A stretch of 58,674 nt of DNA from Flagellimonas onchidii. GTDB taxonomy: Bacteria; Bacteroidota; Bacteroidia; Flavobacteriales; Flavobacteriaceae. Location of the stretch: the NCBI RefSeq assembly GCF_004804315.1, contig NZ_SRXX01000019.1, positions 1 through 58,674 on the forward strand, written 5' to 3'. The notes beneath the pieces were generated by a model. That model ran no database searches and was not told the DNA's origin. It saw only the letters and a list, made by a program, of their open reading frames with translations. The stretch's first letter is position 1; every line of letters begins with the position of its first letter. A program made the translations under genes and the position numbers. Below, piece by piece: positions 40,811 through 49,317 of the stretch.

Positions 40811-42895
40811 ATGTACGAGAAAAATAAAGAAAGACAGTTGGTGTCATCTGTGATATCATTCATATTGCTATTGCTTATGTGTGTGGGCATATATATAGCG
40901 AGTTCGTGCAGCAGGGATGACGGTCCAGGCAGCTGGGAAGTGTCCTTCGAGTCGAACGGTGGTGCAGCTGTCGCGTCTCAAGAGGTGGCGCACGGCGCCC
41001 CTGCGAATGCCCCTCCGCCCCCTTTGCGTGATGGGTTCACCTTTGGGGGCTGGTACCGGGACCCGTCCCTGAACGAGGCCCATGACTTCACGGTGACGGT
41101 CACGGGCGACCTGGAGCTCCATGCGAAGTGGGACCCGATACTGTTCACCATTTCGTTCGAGTCGAACGGTGGCGCAGCTGTCGCGTCTCAAGAGGTGGCG
41201 CACGGCACTCTCGCAAAGGCCCCTCCGCCCCCTTTGCGTGATGGGTTCACCTTTGGGGGCTGGTACCGGGACCCGTCCCTGAACAAGGCCCATGACTTCA
41301 CGGTGACGGTCACGGGCGACCTGGAGCTCCATGCGAAGTGGGACATGGTGGCCCCTGTGCTACATACGGTGTCCTTCAAGTCGAACGGTGGCGGCGCTGT
41401 CCCGTCTCAAGAGGTGGCGCACGGCACTCTCGCAAAGGCCCCTCCGTCCCCTTTGCGTGAAGGGTTCACCTTTGGGGGCTGGTACCGGGACCCGTCCCTG
41501 AACAAGGCCCATGACTTCACGGTGGCGGTCACGGGCGACCTGGAGCTCCATGCGAAGTGGGACATGGTGGCCCCTGTGCTACATACGGTGTCCTTCAAGT
41601 CGAACGGTGGCGGTGCTGTCACGTCTCAAGAGGTGGCGCACGGCGCCCCTGCGAATGCCCCTCCGCCCCCTTTGCGTGATGGGTTCACCTTTGGGGGCTG
41701 GTACCGGGACCCGTCCCTGAACAAGGCCCATGACTTCACGGTGGCGGTCACGGGCGACCTGGAGCTCCATGCGAAGTGGGACATGGTGGCCCCTGTGCTA
41801 CATACGGTGTCCTTCAAGTCGAACGGTGGCGGTGCTGTCCCGTCTCAAGAGGTGGCGCACGGCGCCCCTGCGAATGCCCCTCCGCCCCCTTTGCGTGATG
41901 GGTTCACCTTTGGGGGCTGGTACCGGGACCCGTCCCTGAACAAGGCCCATGACTTCACGGTGGCGGTCACGGGCGACCTGGAGCTCCATGCGAAGTGGGA
42001 CATGGTGGCCCCTGTGCTACATACGGTGTCCTTCAAGTCGAACGGTGGCGGTGCTGTCCCGTCTCAAGAGGTGGTGCACGGCGCCCCTGCGAATGCCCCT
42101 CCGCCCCCTTTGCGTGAAGGGTTCACCTTTGGGGGCTGGTACCGGGACCCGTCCCTGAACAAGGCCCATGACTTCACGGTGGCGGTCACGGGCGATCTGG
42201 AGCTCCATGCCAAATGGGGCTTTTTTGTCCCTGATGCAAACTTCAGGGCCGCCATCAAGGCAAGGATTCCGGATGCCTTTGATGAAAACGACCTTATGGA
42301 TACGGCCCATGGGGACGTTGTTGGGAGACGGAGTTTTGATGTAAGGGATTCTGGTATTGCCTCGCTGAGGGGGATTGAACACTTTACCGACTTAGAATCT
42401 TTGAATTGTAGCGGCAATAATTTGACTGAGCTTGAGATTTCGGATAATACAAACCTACGCTCATTAAATTGTATGTCTAATGATATTGTTGAATTGAATT
42501 TGAGCTCAAATCTTGCCCTGATAAGCTTAAATTGTTCAGTCAATAAACTTACTGAATTGAATGTTTCAAAAAATACGGATTTGGTTAATTTGACCTGTAA
42601 TGACAATAGGTTAATTAATGTAGACTTGAGGGGGATGAGGAGGATAGATAATTTACTGTTGGCTCCTTGTTTAAGCTTTGTTGAGGGAAGTAATGATAAT
42701 AATATAAACCCCATATCAACTTTAAAGATTCATGAATCTTTAAAAAATCGAACGGAAATAATTAATGCAAAGCAAAGAAGTTGTGTTTCAGGAGGCTTGA
42801 CCATTGCTACATATTCCGTTTCTAATGAAAGTAAGTTTGACTATACTTTAGTTTGTTCAAGTTATGACCCGAAGAGTAAAAATTGTCTAAACTGA
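40811..42895 (+). CDS. InlB B-repeat lipoprotein with C-terminal leucine-rich repeats
   Basis: This 694-residue protein has a lipoprotein signal (lipidated Cys33 in YIASSCSRDD). Six InlB B-type repeats of about 70-73 residues follow from residue 44 (pattern VSFKSNGGGAV, FTFGGWYRDPSLNKAHDF, GDLELHAKWD). Then comes a linker beginning FFVPDANFRAAIKARIPDAF and leucine-rich repeats of the LNCSGNNLTELEISDNTNLR type, ending in a short polar tail. Such proteins face the outside and bind surfaces, glycans or other cells; the ligand is unknown. The repeats are near-identical and GC-rich, while both ends are AT-rich, pointing to recent repeat expansion. Confidence 0.88.
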   Translation: MYEKNKERQLVSSVISFILLLLMCVGIYIASSCSRDDGPGSWEVSFESNGGAAVASQEVAHGAPANAPPPPLRDGFTFGGWYRDPSLNEAHDFTVTVTGDLELHAKWDPILFTISFESNGGAAVASQEVAHGTLAKAPPPPLRDGFTFGGWYRDPSLNKAHDFTVTVTGDLELHAKWDMVAPVLHTVSFKSNGGGAVPSQEVAHGTLAKAPPSPLREGFTFGGWYRDPSLNKAHDFTVAVTGDLELHAKWDMVAPVLHTVSFKSNGGGAVTSQEVAHGAPANAPPPPLRDGFTFGGWYRDPSLNKAHDFTVAVTGDLELHAKWDMVAPVLHTVSFKSNGGGAVPSQEVAHGAPANAPPPPLRDGFTFGGWYRDPSLNKAHDFTVAVTGDLELHAKWDMVAPVLHTVSFKSNGGGAVPSQEVVHGAPANAPPPPLREGFTFGGWYRDPSLNKAHDFTVAVTGDLELHAKWGFFVPDANFRAAIKARIPDAFDENDLMDTAHGDVVGRRSFDVRDSGIASLRGIEHFTDLESLNCSGNNLTELEISDNTNLRSLNCMSNDIVELNLSSNLALISLNCSVNKLTELNVSKNTDLVNLTCNDNRLINVDLRGMRRIDNLLLAPCLSFVEGSNDNNINPISTLKIHESLKNRTEIINAKQRSCVSGGLTIATYSVSNESKFDYTLVCSSYDPKSKNCLN
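40940..42217 (+). repeat. Tandem 219-bp coding repeats (six units)
   Basis: Units start at 40940, 41150, 41369, 41588, 41807 and 42026. The first spacing is 210 bases and the rest exactly 219. Units 3-6 differ at only a few positions, nearly all in the SNGG(A/G)AV, A(P/L)A(N/K)AP and RDGF/REGF codons. Such arrays change copy number by slipped pairing or recombination, and assembly collapse is a risk. Confidence 0.92.
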
Positions 42896-43156
42896 TTAAT
42901 AATCTCATGTCAAGTAAAATGGTAAGCAGTGATTGACTAGAAGATTTATTGAAAATTAAAATCCAAGTTTGGGCAAAGAGTTGGTTCAACAGGATAGATC
43001 ATAAGAGGCTTTTTTATTGAATAGGCTTTTTGACGAAAATAGGGGTGACAAACTAAATGTTACAACGTAGAATGTTAAATACAATGTTGATTAATAGTAT
43101 TTTTTGGTCAAGAATTAACTTTAAAAAACTTTGTGATAAATTGATATATTGGTTCA
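42896..43156. other. Non-coding interval between InlB-repeat and AhpD-like genes
   Basis: AT-rich DNA with no supported gene, hairpin or known motif. Confidence 0.4.
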
Positions 43157-43684
43157 ATGGAAATATTAAATAAGATAATAAAACAAATACCTGAAATTGA
43201 AGATCAACAAAAATTGTTTGAAGAAACCTTAAAAGGAAATAAGTTGTTGAGTAAGGAGCACATAAAAATGATTGCATGGGCTTCAAGTATGGTTACCAGA
43301 GACGAAAAAATTGTTTCATTGATAAAAAGTAAAGTAGGTGAGCTTGATGAGGAAGAAAAAAGGATTTTGCACATAGCATCTTCTAGAATGAGTGTGACGA
43401 ATCCGTATTTTATGGGAAGAAGTGTTAGTGCGATTGATACTGGTGGAACAATTGAAGATATAGGACTCAGGCCATTTCCGTCTTTAGGAATAGTAGACGA
43501 GTTGGCATATCATTACATCTGCATGGTATTTTCATTGATTAATGGAGGGTATATGTGCTATGGCAGCCATAAGGCAAGTTTACTAAGATTAGGCCAACAC
43601 CCTGGAGCAATAGACCAAGCTTTGAAATTAGCAGTAGTGATTTCAGCAATCAGGCAGAATATTTTTAACAGTGCTTTTCTATAA
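43157..43684 (+). CDS. AhpD-like (carboxymuconolactone decarboxylase family) protein lacking one catalytic Cys
   Basis: This 175-residue all-helical protein follows the AhpD layout. NPYFMGRSV corresponds to the NNVYYRF region, LRPFPSLGIVDELAYHYICM to the LRM...FELWSLAVS region with Glu115, and NGGYMCYGSH to the active-site NGCGxCxxSH. In AhpD the two Cys relay electrons to peroxiredoxin. Here the first Cys is Gly131, while Cys134 and His138 remain. The protein may be redox-inactive or work with one thiol. It is a single gene with AT-rich flanks. Confidence 0.75.
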   Translation: MEILNKIIKQIPEIEDQQKLFEETLKGNKLLSKEHIKMIAWASSMVTRDEKIVSLIKSKVGELDEEEKRILHIASSRMSVTNPYFMGRSVSAIDTGGTIEDIGLRPFPSLGIVDELAYHYICMVFSLINGGYMCYGSHKASLLRLGQHPGAIDQALKLAVVISAIRQNIFNSAFL

Positions 43685-43921
43685 TGTTCAATAAGGCAAT
43701 GATTTTTAATGTTCTCTATTATCATATTAGTTTGATATAAATGAATACCGTGGATGAATCGGCAAAAGCAGATTTCTTTGTAGATATATCTACTATGTTA
43801 TAGGCTATAATCGAGTTGGTTTCTTCAGGATTGAATAATTTGAAGAGGAGTTTAATGTTGTTGCAAATATTTTGAGCAACAGGACAATAACATAATTTCG
43901 AATCTAATTTGTGAAAACCTG

Positions 43922-43948
43922 AACACTATCCAGATAGTGTGTAAATTA
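43922..43948. mobile_element. Solitary remnant of an IS256-type terminal inverted repeat
   Basis: ACACTATCCA followed by TGTGTAAAT matches the outer end of the intact element at 46050-47366 (ACACTATCCA, spacer, TGTGTAAAT), with one base missing in the spacer. No transposase of that family is next to it, so it is probably the scar of an older, deleted copy. Confidence 0.5.
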
Positions 43949-43999
43949 GAATAACAGGGGTTGGACTTTTTTAGAATCTGACCCTTTTTTCATAGATTG

Positions 44000-44245
44000 T
44001 TAGGAACTGGTGCAGGATGATACCGCAGTTCCTGATGGGCATCGACCATTTTTTGGTTGCCACGATGCAGGAACCGAATATGGCAATATTTGTCTAATCC
44101 CTTTTTCCATCTACCGAAGATGATATTGAGGCTGTCTAGCTCTTTGCATACCTGAACAATATTGTCATGAGAATAACTCAGTTCAACTAACTTTTGTTTG
44201 TACTCAACGCTATACTTCTAGGCCTTAATCTCTATTTTGGGAAAT
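44000..44245 (-). pseudogene. IS3-family transposase OrfA-like remnant
   Basis: The minus strand encodes PKIEIKA, a stop, then KYSVEYKQKLVELSYSHD, DNIVQVCKELDSLNII and FGRWKKGLDKY. That is the helix-turn-helix of IS3-type OrfA (normally ...SVFYRWRKEL). An internal TAG and loss of the rest show it is dead. It points to repeated IS traffic in this region. Confidence 0.6.
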
Positions 44246-44324
44246 TAATAAATCAGCAAGATGGTATTTTAAATTTATGTCAATCAATATAGTGAGTCTA
44301 TACCTTTTTAGAACTGGAACAAGG

Positions 44325-44610
44325 ATTCGCCCCCGATAGAGGTCCATGATTTCACCATGGCCGTCACTGGGAATCTGGAGTTCTATACGAAATACTATAA
44401 GAATGGCTTTTTTGTCCCTGATGGAAACTTCAAGAGTACCTCAAAGCGAAGAAGATTCTGGGCGCCTTAGATGAAAACCACTTTATGGATATAGCTCATG
44501 GCATAGTTGGTAGACTAGGTCTTGATGTATAAGATTCCAACATTACCTTGCTGTTCAGAATTAAACACTTTACTGCTTTAAAGAACCCCAGGCTGTGTTT
44601 AACTAACTCA
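44325..44610 (+). pseudogene. Decayed copy 3 of the InlB-repeat/LRR lipoprotein gene (3' part)
   Basis: The DNA follows 42145-42400 of the intact gene: GGTCCATGATTTCACCATGG versus GGCCCATGACTTCACGGTGG, then GGCTTTTTTGTCCCTGATG in both, then ATGAAAACCACTTTATGGAT versus ATGAAAACGACCTTATGGAT. Numerous substitutions, indels and stops remove any reading frame. Only the end of the last repeat and the linker before the LRR are recognisable. Confidence 0.72.
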
Positions 44611-44840
44611 CTTCTCTGGAAGTATCTGTAAATCTTGTTTAGGGACTAGCTGGATATTTCACAATAATCTAATACTTGCCTTATGGTGCCAGCTAAGGAT
44701 TTTCAGACTCATTACCAAGTTCTATCAGCTTTATAAGCACTTATTACTTGTATCATACCAACTGTTGGCTGATGGTAGGTGATGTTTGGATGTATCAAGG
44801 ATATTTGAAGTGAAATCAAGACGTGCAAACTAAAAAGCAT

Positions 44841-45113
44841 ATGTTAAATCGTAGTAAAAATAAGGCTGTTTCTTTACTAGGTCTAGCAGTTTATATCCTA
44901 CTTATTAGAACTTATCAATGGTTTAGAACCTATGATGACGACTCTCATGATGCTCCTTTGTTTTTTGTTTTGCACGAGATGAATGAGCTTATGGATTTAT
45001 TTGATTCAAAGGTAAAATCGATAGATTATATGTATTTTGGTCTTATTTACAGTGTTCTTTTGGTCTGTGGACTTTTCTTATGGGTAAGATTTTGCAGGAG
45101 ACCAAAGCAGTAA
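44841..45113 (+). CDS. Small two-helix membrane protein, hypothetical (90 aa)
   Basis: This protein has 90 residues from the ATG at 44841 (GTG at 44823 also in frame). A basic N-terminus (MLNRSKNKA) leads into a helix (VSLLGLAVYILLIRTYQWF). An acidic loop follows (YDDDSHDAPLFFVLHEMNE), then a second helix (MYFGLIYSVLLVCGLFLWV) and the basic end RFCRRPKQ. No family is recognised. It is the only plausible gene in a decayed stretch, so it may itself be a fragment. Confidence 0.45.
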   Translation: MLNRSKNKAVSLLGLAVYILLIRTYQWFRTYDDDSHDAPLFFVLHEMNELMDLFDSKVKSIDYMYFGLIYSVLLVCGLFLWVRFCRRPKQ

Positions 45114-46049
45114 ATTCGGGATGCATTGATTTACTATTATAAGCTTTTTTGCCTGCTAGGGCCATTTTGAATTTAGCAAGGCAATGCAAGTTAAGTAGAG
45201 GATGTCATTTTCAGATTGTTCAACTAGAACTACTCTTTGTATATTCTTTGAAATTGAGCCAGTGATTTCTGTTAAAGGTGAGCATAGCAAATCATGTTCA
45301 GGTACTTACCAAGAAGAGAGTGTCGAAAAATCTTAAAATTAGATGTTTTAGAGTTGTTACATTTGCTCAAGCACAAAATATAAGGATGCTTATTTCAAGA
45401 CAAATATCATACAAAAATGAAGAAACTGGCCTTAACAAAAAAAATCGAAGAACAGTAAGGATATTTTAGGTCTACTTAAGTTATTAAACAGAAGACATCA
45501 AAGAACTAGAGAATGAGCTGGTTATCAATGCATAACAGATTTATAGACAGGGAAGGGCAATAAGGGATAGCCTGATTCCAAAGCGAAAAACCTATAAAGA
45601 ATGTGCCTTTTAAATAAAAGGTTATTTTAAAGTGCCTGAGGAAAAAGAATAGGAATCTGAGAAATTTTAAAAAAGCCGAGAACATCTTCTCCAATAACGA
45701 TTGGAAACCTATCTAGTTCATGGAAAGGTTCGACATTATATATCCCCTTGAGGTAATATGTAGGATACGGAAAGTTAATCGGAGCAATTTTTACAGACGG
45801 CAGAGTATTCTTTTTCAATCATATCAGGTATCCACTTCTAAAAAGAGCTTGGACATCACATAAAAGCATGTTCGTTGGTTACCCAGTTTTTGAGTTGAAA
45901 AGCTAACTGTTGAGACTATGCTGTGGCATAATCTTTCTCAAAACCTTAAAAATAAAGCAGATATACGATAATGTATTTAAATACATAAGGACGATTTATA
46001 CATAAATCACCAAAGAACCTATAAACAAGTTCAAATTTTATTGGAAAGG
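45114..46049. other. Decayed, gene-free interval left of the IS256 element
   Basis: Several short frames are open but none has a convincing start, composition or recognisable domain, and stops are frequent in all frames. The stretch looks like eroded coding DNA whose origin I cannot identify. It ends at the left boundary of the insertion sequence. Confidence 0.4.
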
Positions 46050-46078
46050 GGTAGTATCCAATAAACTGTGTAAACAGG

Positions 46079-46108
46079 ATTTAGGCGGGTCTTAAGACCC
46101 GCCTAAAT
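46079..46108. terminator. Perfect 30-bp palindrome inside the left end of the IS
   Basis: Each arm is ATTTAGGCGGGTCTT (46079-46093) and its reverse complement (46094-46108), followed by TTTTG. As RNA this gives a very stable hairpin with a short U tract, 28 bases before the transposase ATG. It fits a terminator or translation block that keeps outside transcription from expressing the transposase. The right end has only one arm of this palindrome. Confidence 0.65.
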
Positions 46109-46136
46109 TTTTGTATAATTTTAAACCTCAGTTATC

Positions 46137-47315
46137 ATGGAAGATTACAAGAAACAATTTTTGGAGAGTGGGGCACTTGATGGCATCAAGACCCAGGAAG
46201 AGCTCTCGGAACTTCTCAACGGCCTCCACACGGCGGCACTCGAGGCCCATTTGAGCTATCCCAAAAACGCCAAGAACAGTTCGGCCAATGCCCGCAACGG
46301 CACTTCAAACAAGAAGCTCAAGTCAACTTATGGGGAATCACAATTGAAGGTGCCACGTGACCGCGATGGCAGTTTTGAACCAGTGGAAGTGCCCAAAGGG
46401 CAAAGTATGGCATCACCAATAGAAAAAATCGTCATATCACTGTATGCCAAGGGCATGAGCGTATCGGACATCGAGCAGGAGCTACAGGAGATCTATGGCT
46501 ACAGGCTGTCCACTTCGGCAATATCCATCATCACCGACCGTGTGCACCAAGAGGCGCTCGATTGGCAGAACAGGCCGCTCGACCCCGTCTATTGCGTGGT
46601 GTGGATGGACGGCATCGTCTTCAAGGTGCGCCAATCGGGGAAGGTCATCAACAAGACTATCTATCTGGCCGTTGAATCGAACCGCGAGGGCTATAAAGAG
46701 GTATTGGGCATGTGGCTGGGGCAGAATGAGTCCGCCGCGTTCTGGCAGGGCGTGCTCACCGATCTGAAGGCCCGTGGGGTCGGGGATATCCTCATTACCG
46801 TGACCGACAACCTTAATGGCTTCACACTGTCCATAAAGAATGTGTTCCCCAATGCGGACACACAGATATGCGTGGTGCACCAGATACGCAACTCCGCACG
46901 CTATGTGGTATGGAAGGACAAAAAGGCCTTTACAGCGGATATGAAGCACATCTACAATGCGCCCAACAAGGAGACCGCGGCACAGGAGCTTGAACGCTTT
47001 GCGGAAAAATGGGGCACAAAATACCCATACGCAATCCAATCTTGGCGCAACAACTGGGAGGAACTCACGGTGTTCTTTGACTTTCCATTGGAGATCAGGA
47101 AGATTATCTATACCACAAACCTGATAGAGAACCTCAATGGGAAGATCAGGAAGTACACCAAGAACAAGATGGCATTCCCAACCGACGATGCCCTTAAAAA
47201 ATCCGTCTATCTCTCACTGATGCAGATCAGCAGGAAATGGACACAGCCAATACATAATTGGGGACTGATACTTAACCAGTTTCTCGTTATATTTGAAAAA
47301 AGGATCCAACTGTAA
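46137..47315 (+). CDS. IS256-family transposase
   Basis: This 392-residue protein is full length for the family. The N-terminus has the HTH-like [20 protein letters not shown] and [17 protein letters not shown]. The DDE/MULE catalytic core has Asp in [15 protein letters not shown], Asp in [13 protein letters not shown] and Glu further on near the [19 protein letters not shown] block. It carries out cut-and-paste or copy-out transposition of the element. The frame is intact, so the copy may be active. Base composition is clearly richer in GC than the surrounding decayed DNA. Confidence 0.93.
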   Translation: MEDYKKQFLESGALDGIKTQEELSELLNGLHTAALEAHLSYPKNAKNSSANARNGTSNKKLKSTYGESQLKVPRDRDGSFEPVEVPKGQSMASPIEKIVISLYAKGMSVSDIEQELQEIYGYRLSTSAISIITDRVHQEALDWQNRPLDPVYCVVWMDGIVFKVRQSGKVINKTIYLAVESNREGYKEVLGMWLGQNESAAFWQGVLTDLKARGVGDILITVTDNLNGFTLSIKNVFPNADTQICVVHQIRNSARYVVWKDKKAFTADMKHIYNAPNKETAAQELERFAEKWGTKYPYAIQSWRNNWEELTVFFDFPLEIRKIIYTTNLIENLNGKIRKYTKNKMAFPTDDALKKSVYLSLMQISRKWTQPIHNWGLILNQFLVIFEKRIQL

Positions 47316-47550
47316 AAAACAGCTAGACCCGTTTAAGTTCATTTACACAGAATTTTGGATAGTGTCTTGAAAGGCCAGCTTATAGCACACTTACCTGGCA
47401 AAAAACCATTCGTATAAGATACTTCAATTATTGTGCCCAAAACTTTAATGCGTATAGGTTTCCGATTTCTATACGCCAACGTACCATTCATCTCCCCTTT
47501 CCTGTTAACTATTTGGAAACTTTGCATTGTCAAATAAAAACACATAGACA

Positions 47551-48261
47551 ATGAAAAAAATCATCATTTGTTTGTTTCTATCCATACCGTTTTTAATGAT
47601 AGCACAAACCCAAGAAAAGTATAGTTCTTGGAATTCCCTAATTGTTGATTATAAGCTCAACGATAATTTCTATCTCAAAAATGAAACGCATTTCAGGCGT
47701 ACCAATTTCCTTTCTGATTGGCAACAAATTCTTATACGTCCCTCGTTTCACTACAAATACAATGAAACAGTAGATTTTGCTGTCGGGTATACTTATTCAA
47801 GAAATTACAGGAACACACGTAACTTCAATGAAAATGATACATGGCAACAATTGCAACTATTACATAAATCGAACAAATCCTCATTCAAGCATCGCTTTCG
47901 TTTGGAACAGCGGTTTATTGAAAATGTAGTGCAAATACCAAATGGAAATTATGATATAGATGGAACTGATTTTAAAATGCGGTTTCGTTACCGATTTACA
48001 TGGAGTATGCCCTTGTTTAAAATCACGGAAGGCAAAAATATTGGGATAACCGCTTTTGATGAAATATGGCTCAATACGGACAAGGGCATTGTTCCAAGGA
48101 GCATCAACCAAAATTGGTTTTATGCCGGACTTTCATACCCCCTTTCAAAAAAAGCTTCCATAGGAGTAGGCTTCCTGGATGCTTATGCCCCTGTGGGCAA
48201 TAGTAATCACAACTTTATCAATAATAACATTTTACAAACGACATTAAAATATCATTTATAA
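47551..48261 (+). CDS. DUF2490 domain protein (outer-membrane beta-barrel)
   Basis: This 236-residue protein has a signal peptide (MKKIIICLFLSIPFLMIAQT) and the DUF2490 pattern: YSSWNSLIVDYKLNDNFYLK, ETHFRRTNFLSDWQQILIRP, VGYTYSRNYRN, HRFRLEQRFIENV, and a final strand FINNNILQTTLKYHL. It forms a barrel of about ten strands in the outer membrane; the function is unknown. It is 16 bases before the carbonic-anhydrase frame's upstream ATG, so the two are likely one transcript. Confidence 0.8.
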   Translation: MKKIIICLFLSIPFLMIAQTQEKYSSWNSLIVDYKLNDNFYLKNETHFRRTNFLSDWQQILIRPSFHYKYNETVDFAVGYTYSRNYRNTRNFNENDTWQQLQLLHKSNKSSFKHRFRLEQRFIENVVQIPNGNYDIDGTDFKMRFRYRFTWSMPLFKITEGKNIGITAFDEIWLNTDKGIVPRSINQNWFYAGLSYPLSKKASIGVGFLDAYAPVGNSNHNFINNNILQTTLKYHL

Positions 48262-48325
48262 ATAAAAAACAATAAAAATGACATCTAAGAATCACAAACA
48301 CCAATTACAAGCAAATAATAGAACG

Positions 48326-49126
48326 ATGAGAAAAAAAGCGAAAATAATACTGGTTTGCATACTAGGTGCTTTAACATTTTCCTGTAAAAGCAATACAAAA
48401 TTTACTGGGGCAAAGAAAGTATCCCAAGTTCATAATAAGAACTTACATTGGAGTTATCAGGGTGAAACCGGATCGGAACATTGGGCAGAAATTGAACAAG
48501 ATTCAGATTGCGATGGAGAACATCAATCTCCAATCAATATTATCAGTACTTATGCGAAGGTAGATAGTTCTATGGAACCATTGGACATTCATTACGCATC
48601 AGCGACAAAAATTCACGAAGTGGTCAATAATGGGCATTCGATCCAATATAACTTCGAACCTGGGGATTACTTAAATTATAATGGCGATAAATACGAATTG
48701 AAGCAAATACATTTCCACGAAGCCTCGGAACATACCATAAATGGTATTCGGTACCCAATGGTTATTCATATGGTACATGTTAGTGATAAAAATCAATTTG
48801 TGGTGCTAGCCGTAATGGTGGAAGAAGGTCAAGATAGTGCCCCGTTTCAATTTTTAGAAAGTTACCTTCCCTTGGCAAAAGGACAAACAAAATCGATCAA
48901 TACCTCATTTGACTTAAATAAAAACCTACCAAAAGATAAGGGTTATTTTAACTATATAGGTTCTTTGACTACACCACCATGTACCGAAGGTGTTAATTGG
49001 TTTGTATTTAAAAAAACGATTACAATTTCTTTGGAACAAGTAAAAGTATTGCAAAAACTGATGCCTCTCAACAATTATAGAAATGAACAACCTTTAAACG
49101 GCCGTATTGTAAAACAGACAAGATAA
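48326..49126 (+). CDS. Alpha-type carbonic anhydrase lipoprotein
   Basis: This protein has 266 residues from the ATG at 48326; the in-frame ATG at 48278 would add 16 that do not look like a signal peptide. The lipobox is GALTFSCKSN. The alpha-CA fold shows HWSYQG, EHQSPINI, the zinc His pair in KQIHFHEASEH, the third His in MVIHMVHVS and the substrate loop SLTTPPCTEGVNWFVF. It interconverts CO2 and bicarbonate in the periplasm or at the membrane surface. All catalytic features are present. Confidence 0.93.
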   Translation: MRKKAKIILVCILGALTFSCKSNTKFTGAKKVSQVHNKNLHWSYQGETGSEHWAEIEQDSDCDGEHQSPINIISTYAKVDSSMEPLDIHYASATKIHEVVNNGHSIQYNFEPGDYLNYNGDKYELKQIHFHEASEHTINGIRYPMVIHMVHVSDKNQFVVLAVMVEEGQDSAPFQFLESYLPLAKGQTKSINTSFDLNKNLPKDKGYFNYIGSLTTPPCTEGVNWFVFKKTITISLEQVKVLQKLMPLNNYRNEQPLNGRIVKQTR

Positions 49127-49276
49127 ATTGGGCATTGAGAATCAGTTTGAAAAACCATAAATAAGCAGTGTCTTATCAATTTTACCCGCTGTGACGGATG
49201 ATTATTTAGAAAAACTGGTTTTAAAACCGAATCAATTGGGCAATGATTGGAAATTGAAAAGATCGTATTTTTGAAG

Positions 49277-49311
49277 CCTGTGAATTTTGACACAAGATCA
49301 AAATTCACAGG
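49277..49311 (+). promoter_or_regulatory. Perfect 14-bp hairpin ending 6 bases before a start codon
   Basis: CCTGTGAATTTTGA (49277-49290) pairs with TCAAAATTCACAGG (49298-49311) across a 7-base loop, extendable by A-U and G-U pairs, and is followed by TTTTCC and the ATG at 49318. It could end the carbonic-anhydrase transcript, or as RNA or an operator control translation or transcription of the AraC gene. The interval 49127-49276 shows nothing else. Confidence 0.6.
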
Positions 49312-49317
49312 TTTTCC

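Larger units (their letters stand above)
43685..44822. other. Decayed interval with IS and surface-protein remnants
   Basis: No intact gene is present. Three relics are listed separately: an IS256-type end (43922-43948), an IS3-type OrfA fragment (about 44000-44245, minus) and an eroded InlB-family 3' segment (about 44325-44610). The remainder (43685-43921 and 44611-44822) shows nothing I can identify. Confidence 0.55.
46050..47366 (+). mobile_element. Intact IS256-family insertion sequence (about 1.3 kb)
   Basis: The element carries one full transposase gene between imperfect terminal inverted repeats. The left end (from about 46050) reads TAGTATCCAATAAACTGTGT and the right end, reversed, reads CACTATCCAAAATTCTGTGT; both continue into a CGGGTCT block. 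Flanks TTGGAAAGG (46041-46049) and CTTGAAAGG (from 47366) are similar but not identical, so target duplication is uncertain and the exact edges may shift by a base or two. The size matches the family. Confidence 0.78.

Noticed and set aside
40868..42382. Many minus-strand and shifted frames in the InlB repeat array
   Set aside because: They repeat with the 219-bp unit and mirror the real gene; no start, signal or domain supports them.
46041..47375. Exact target-site duplication for the IS256 element
   Set aside because: The flanks TTGGAAAGG and CTTGAAAGG differ at two of nine positions, so no exact duplication can be claimed.
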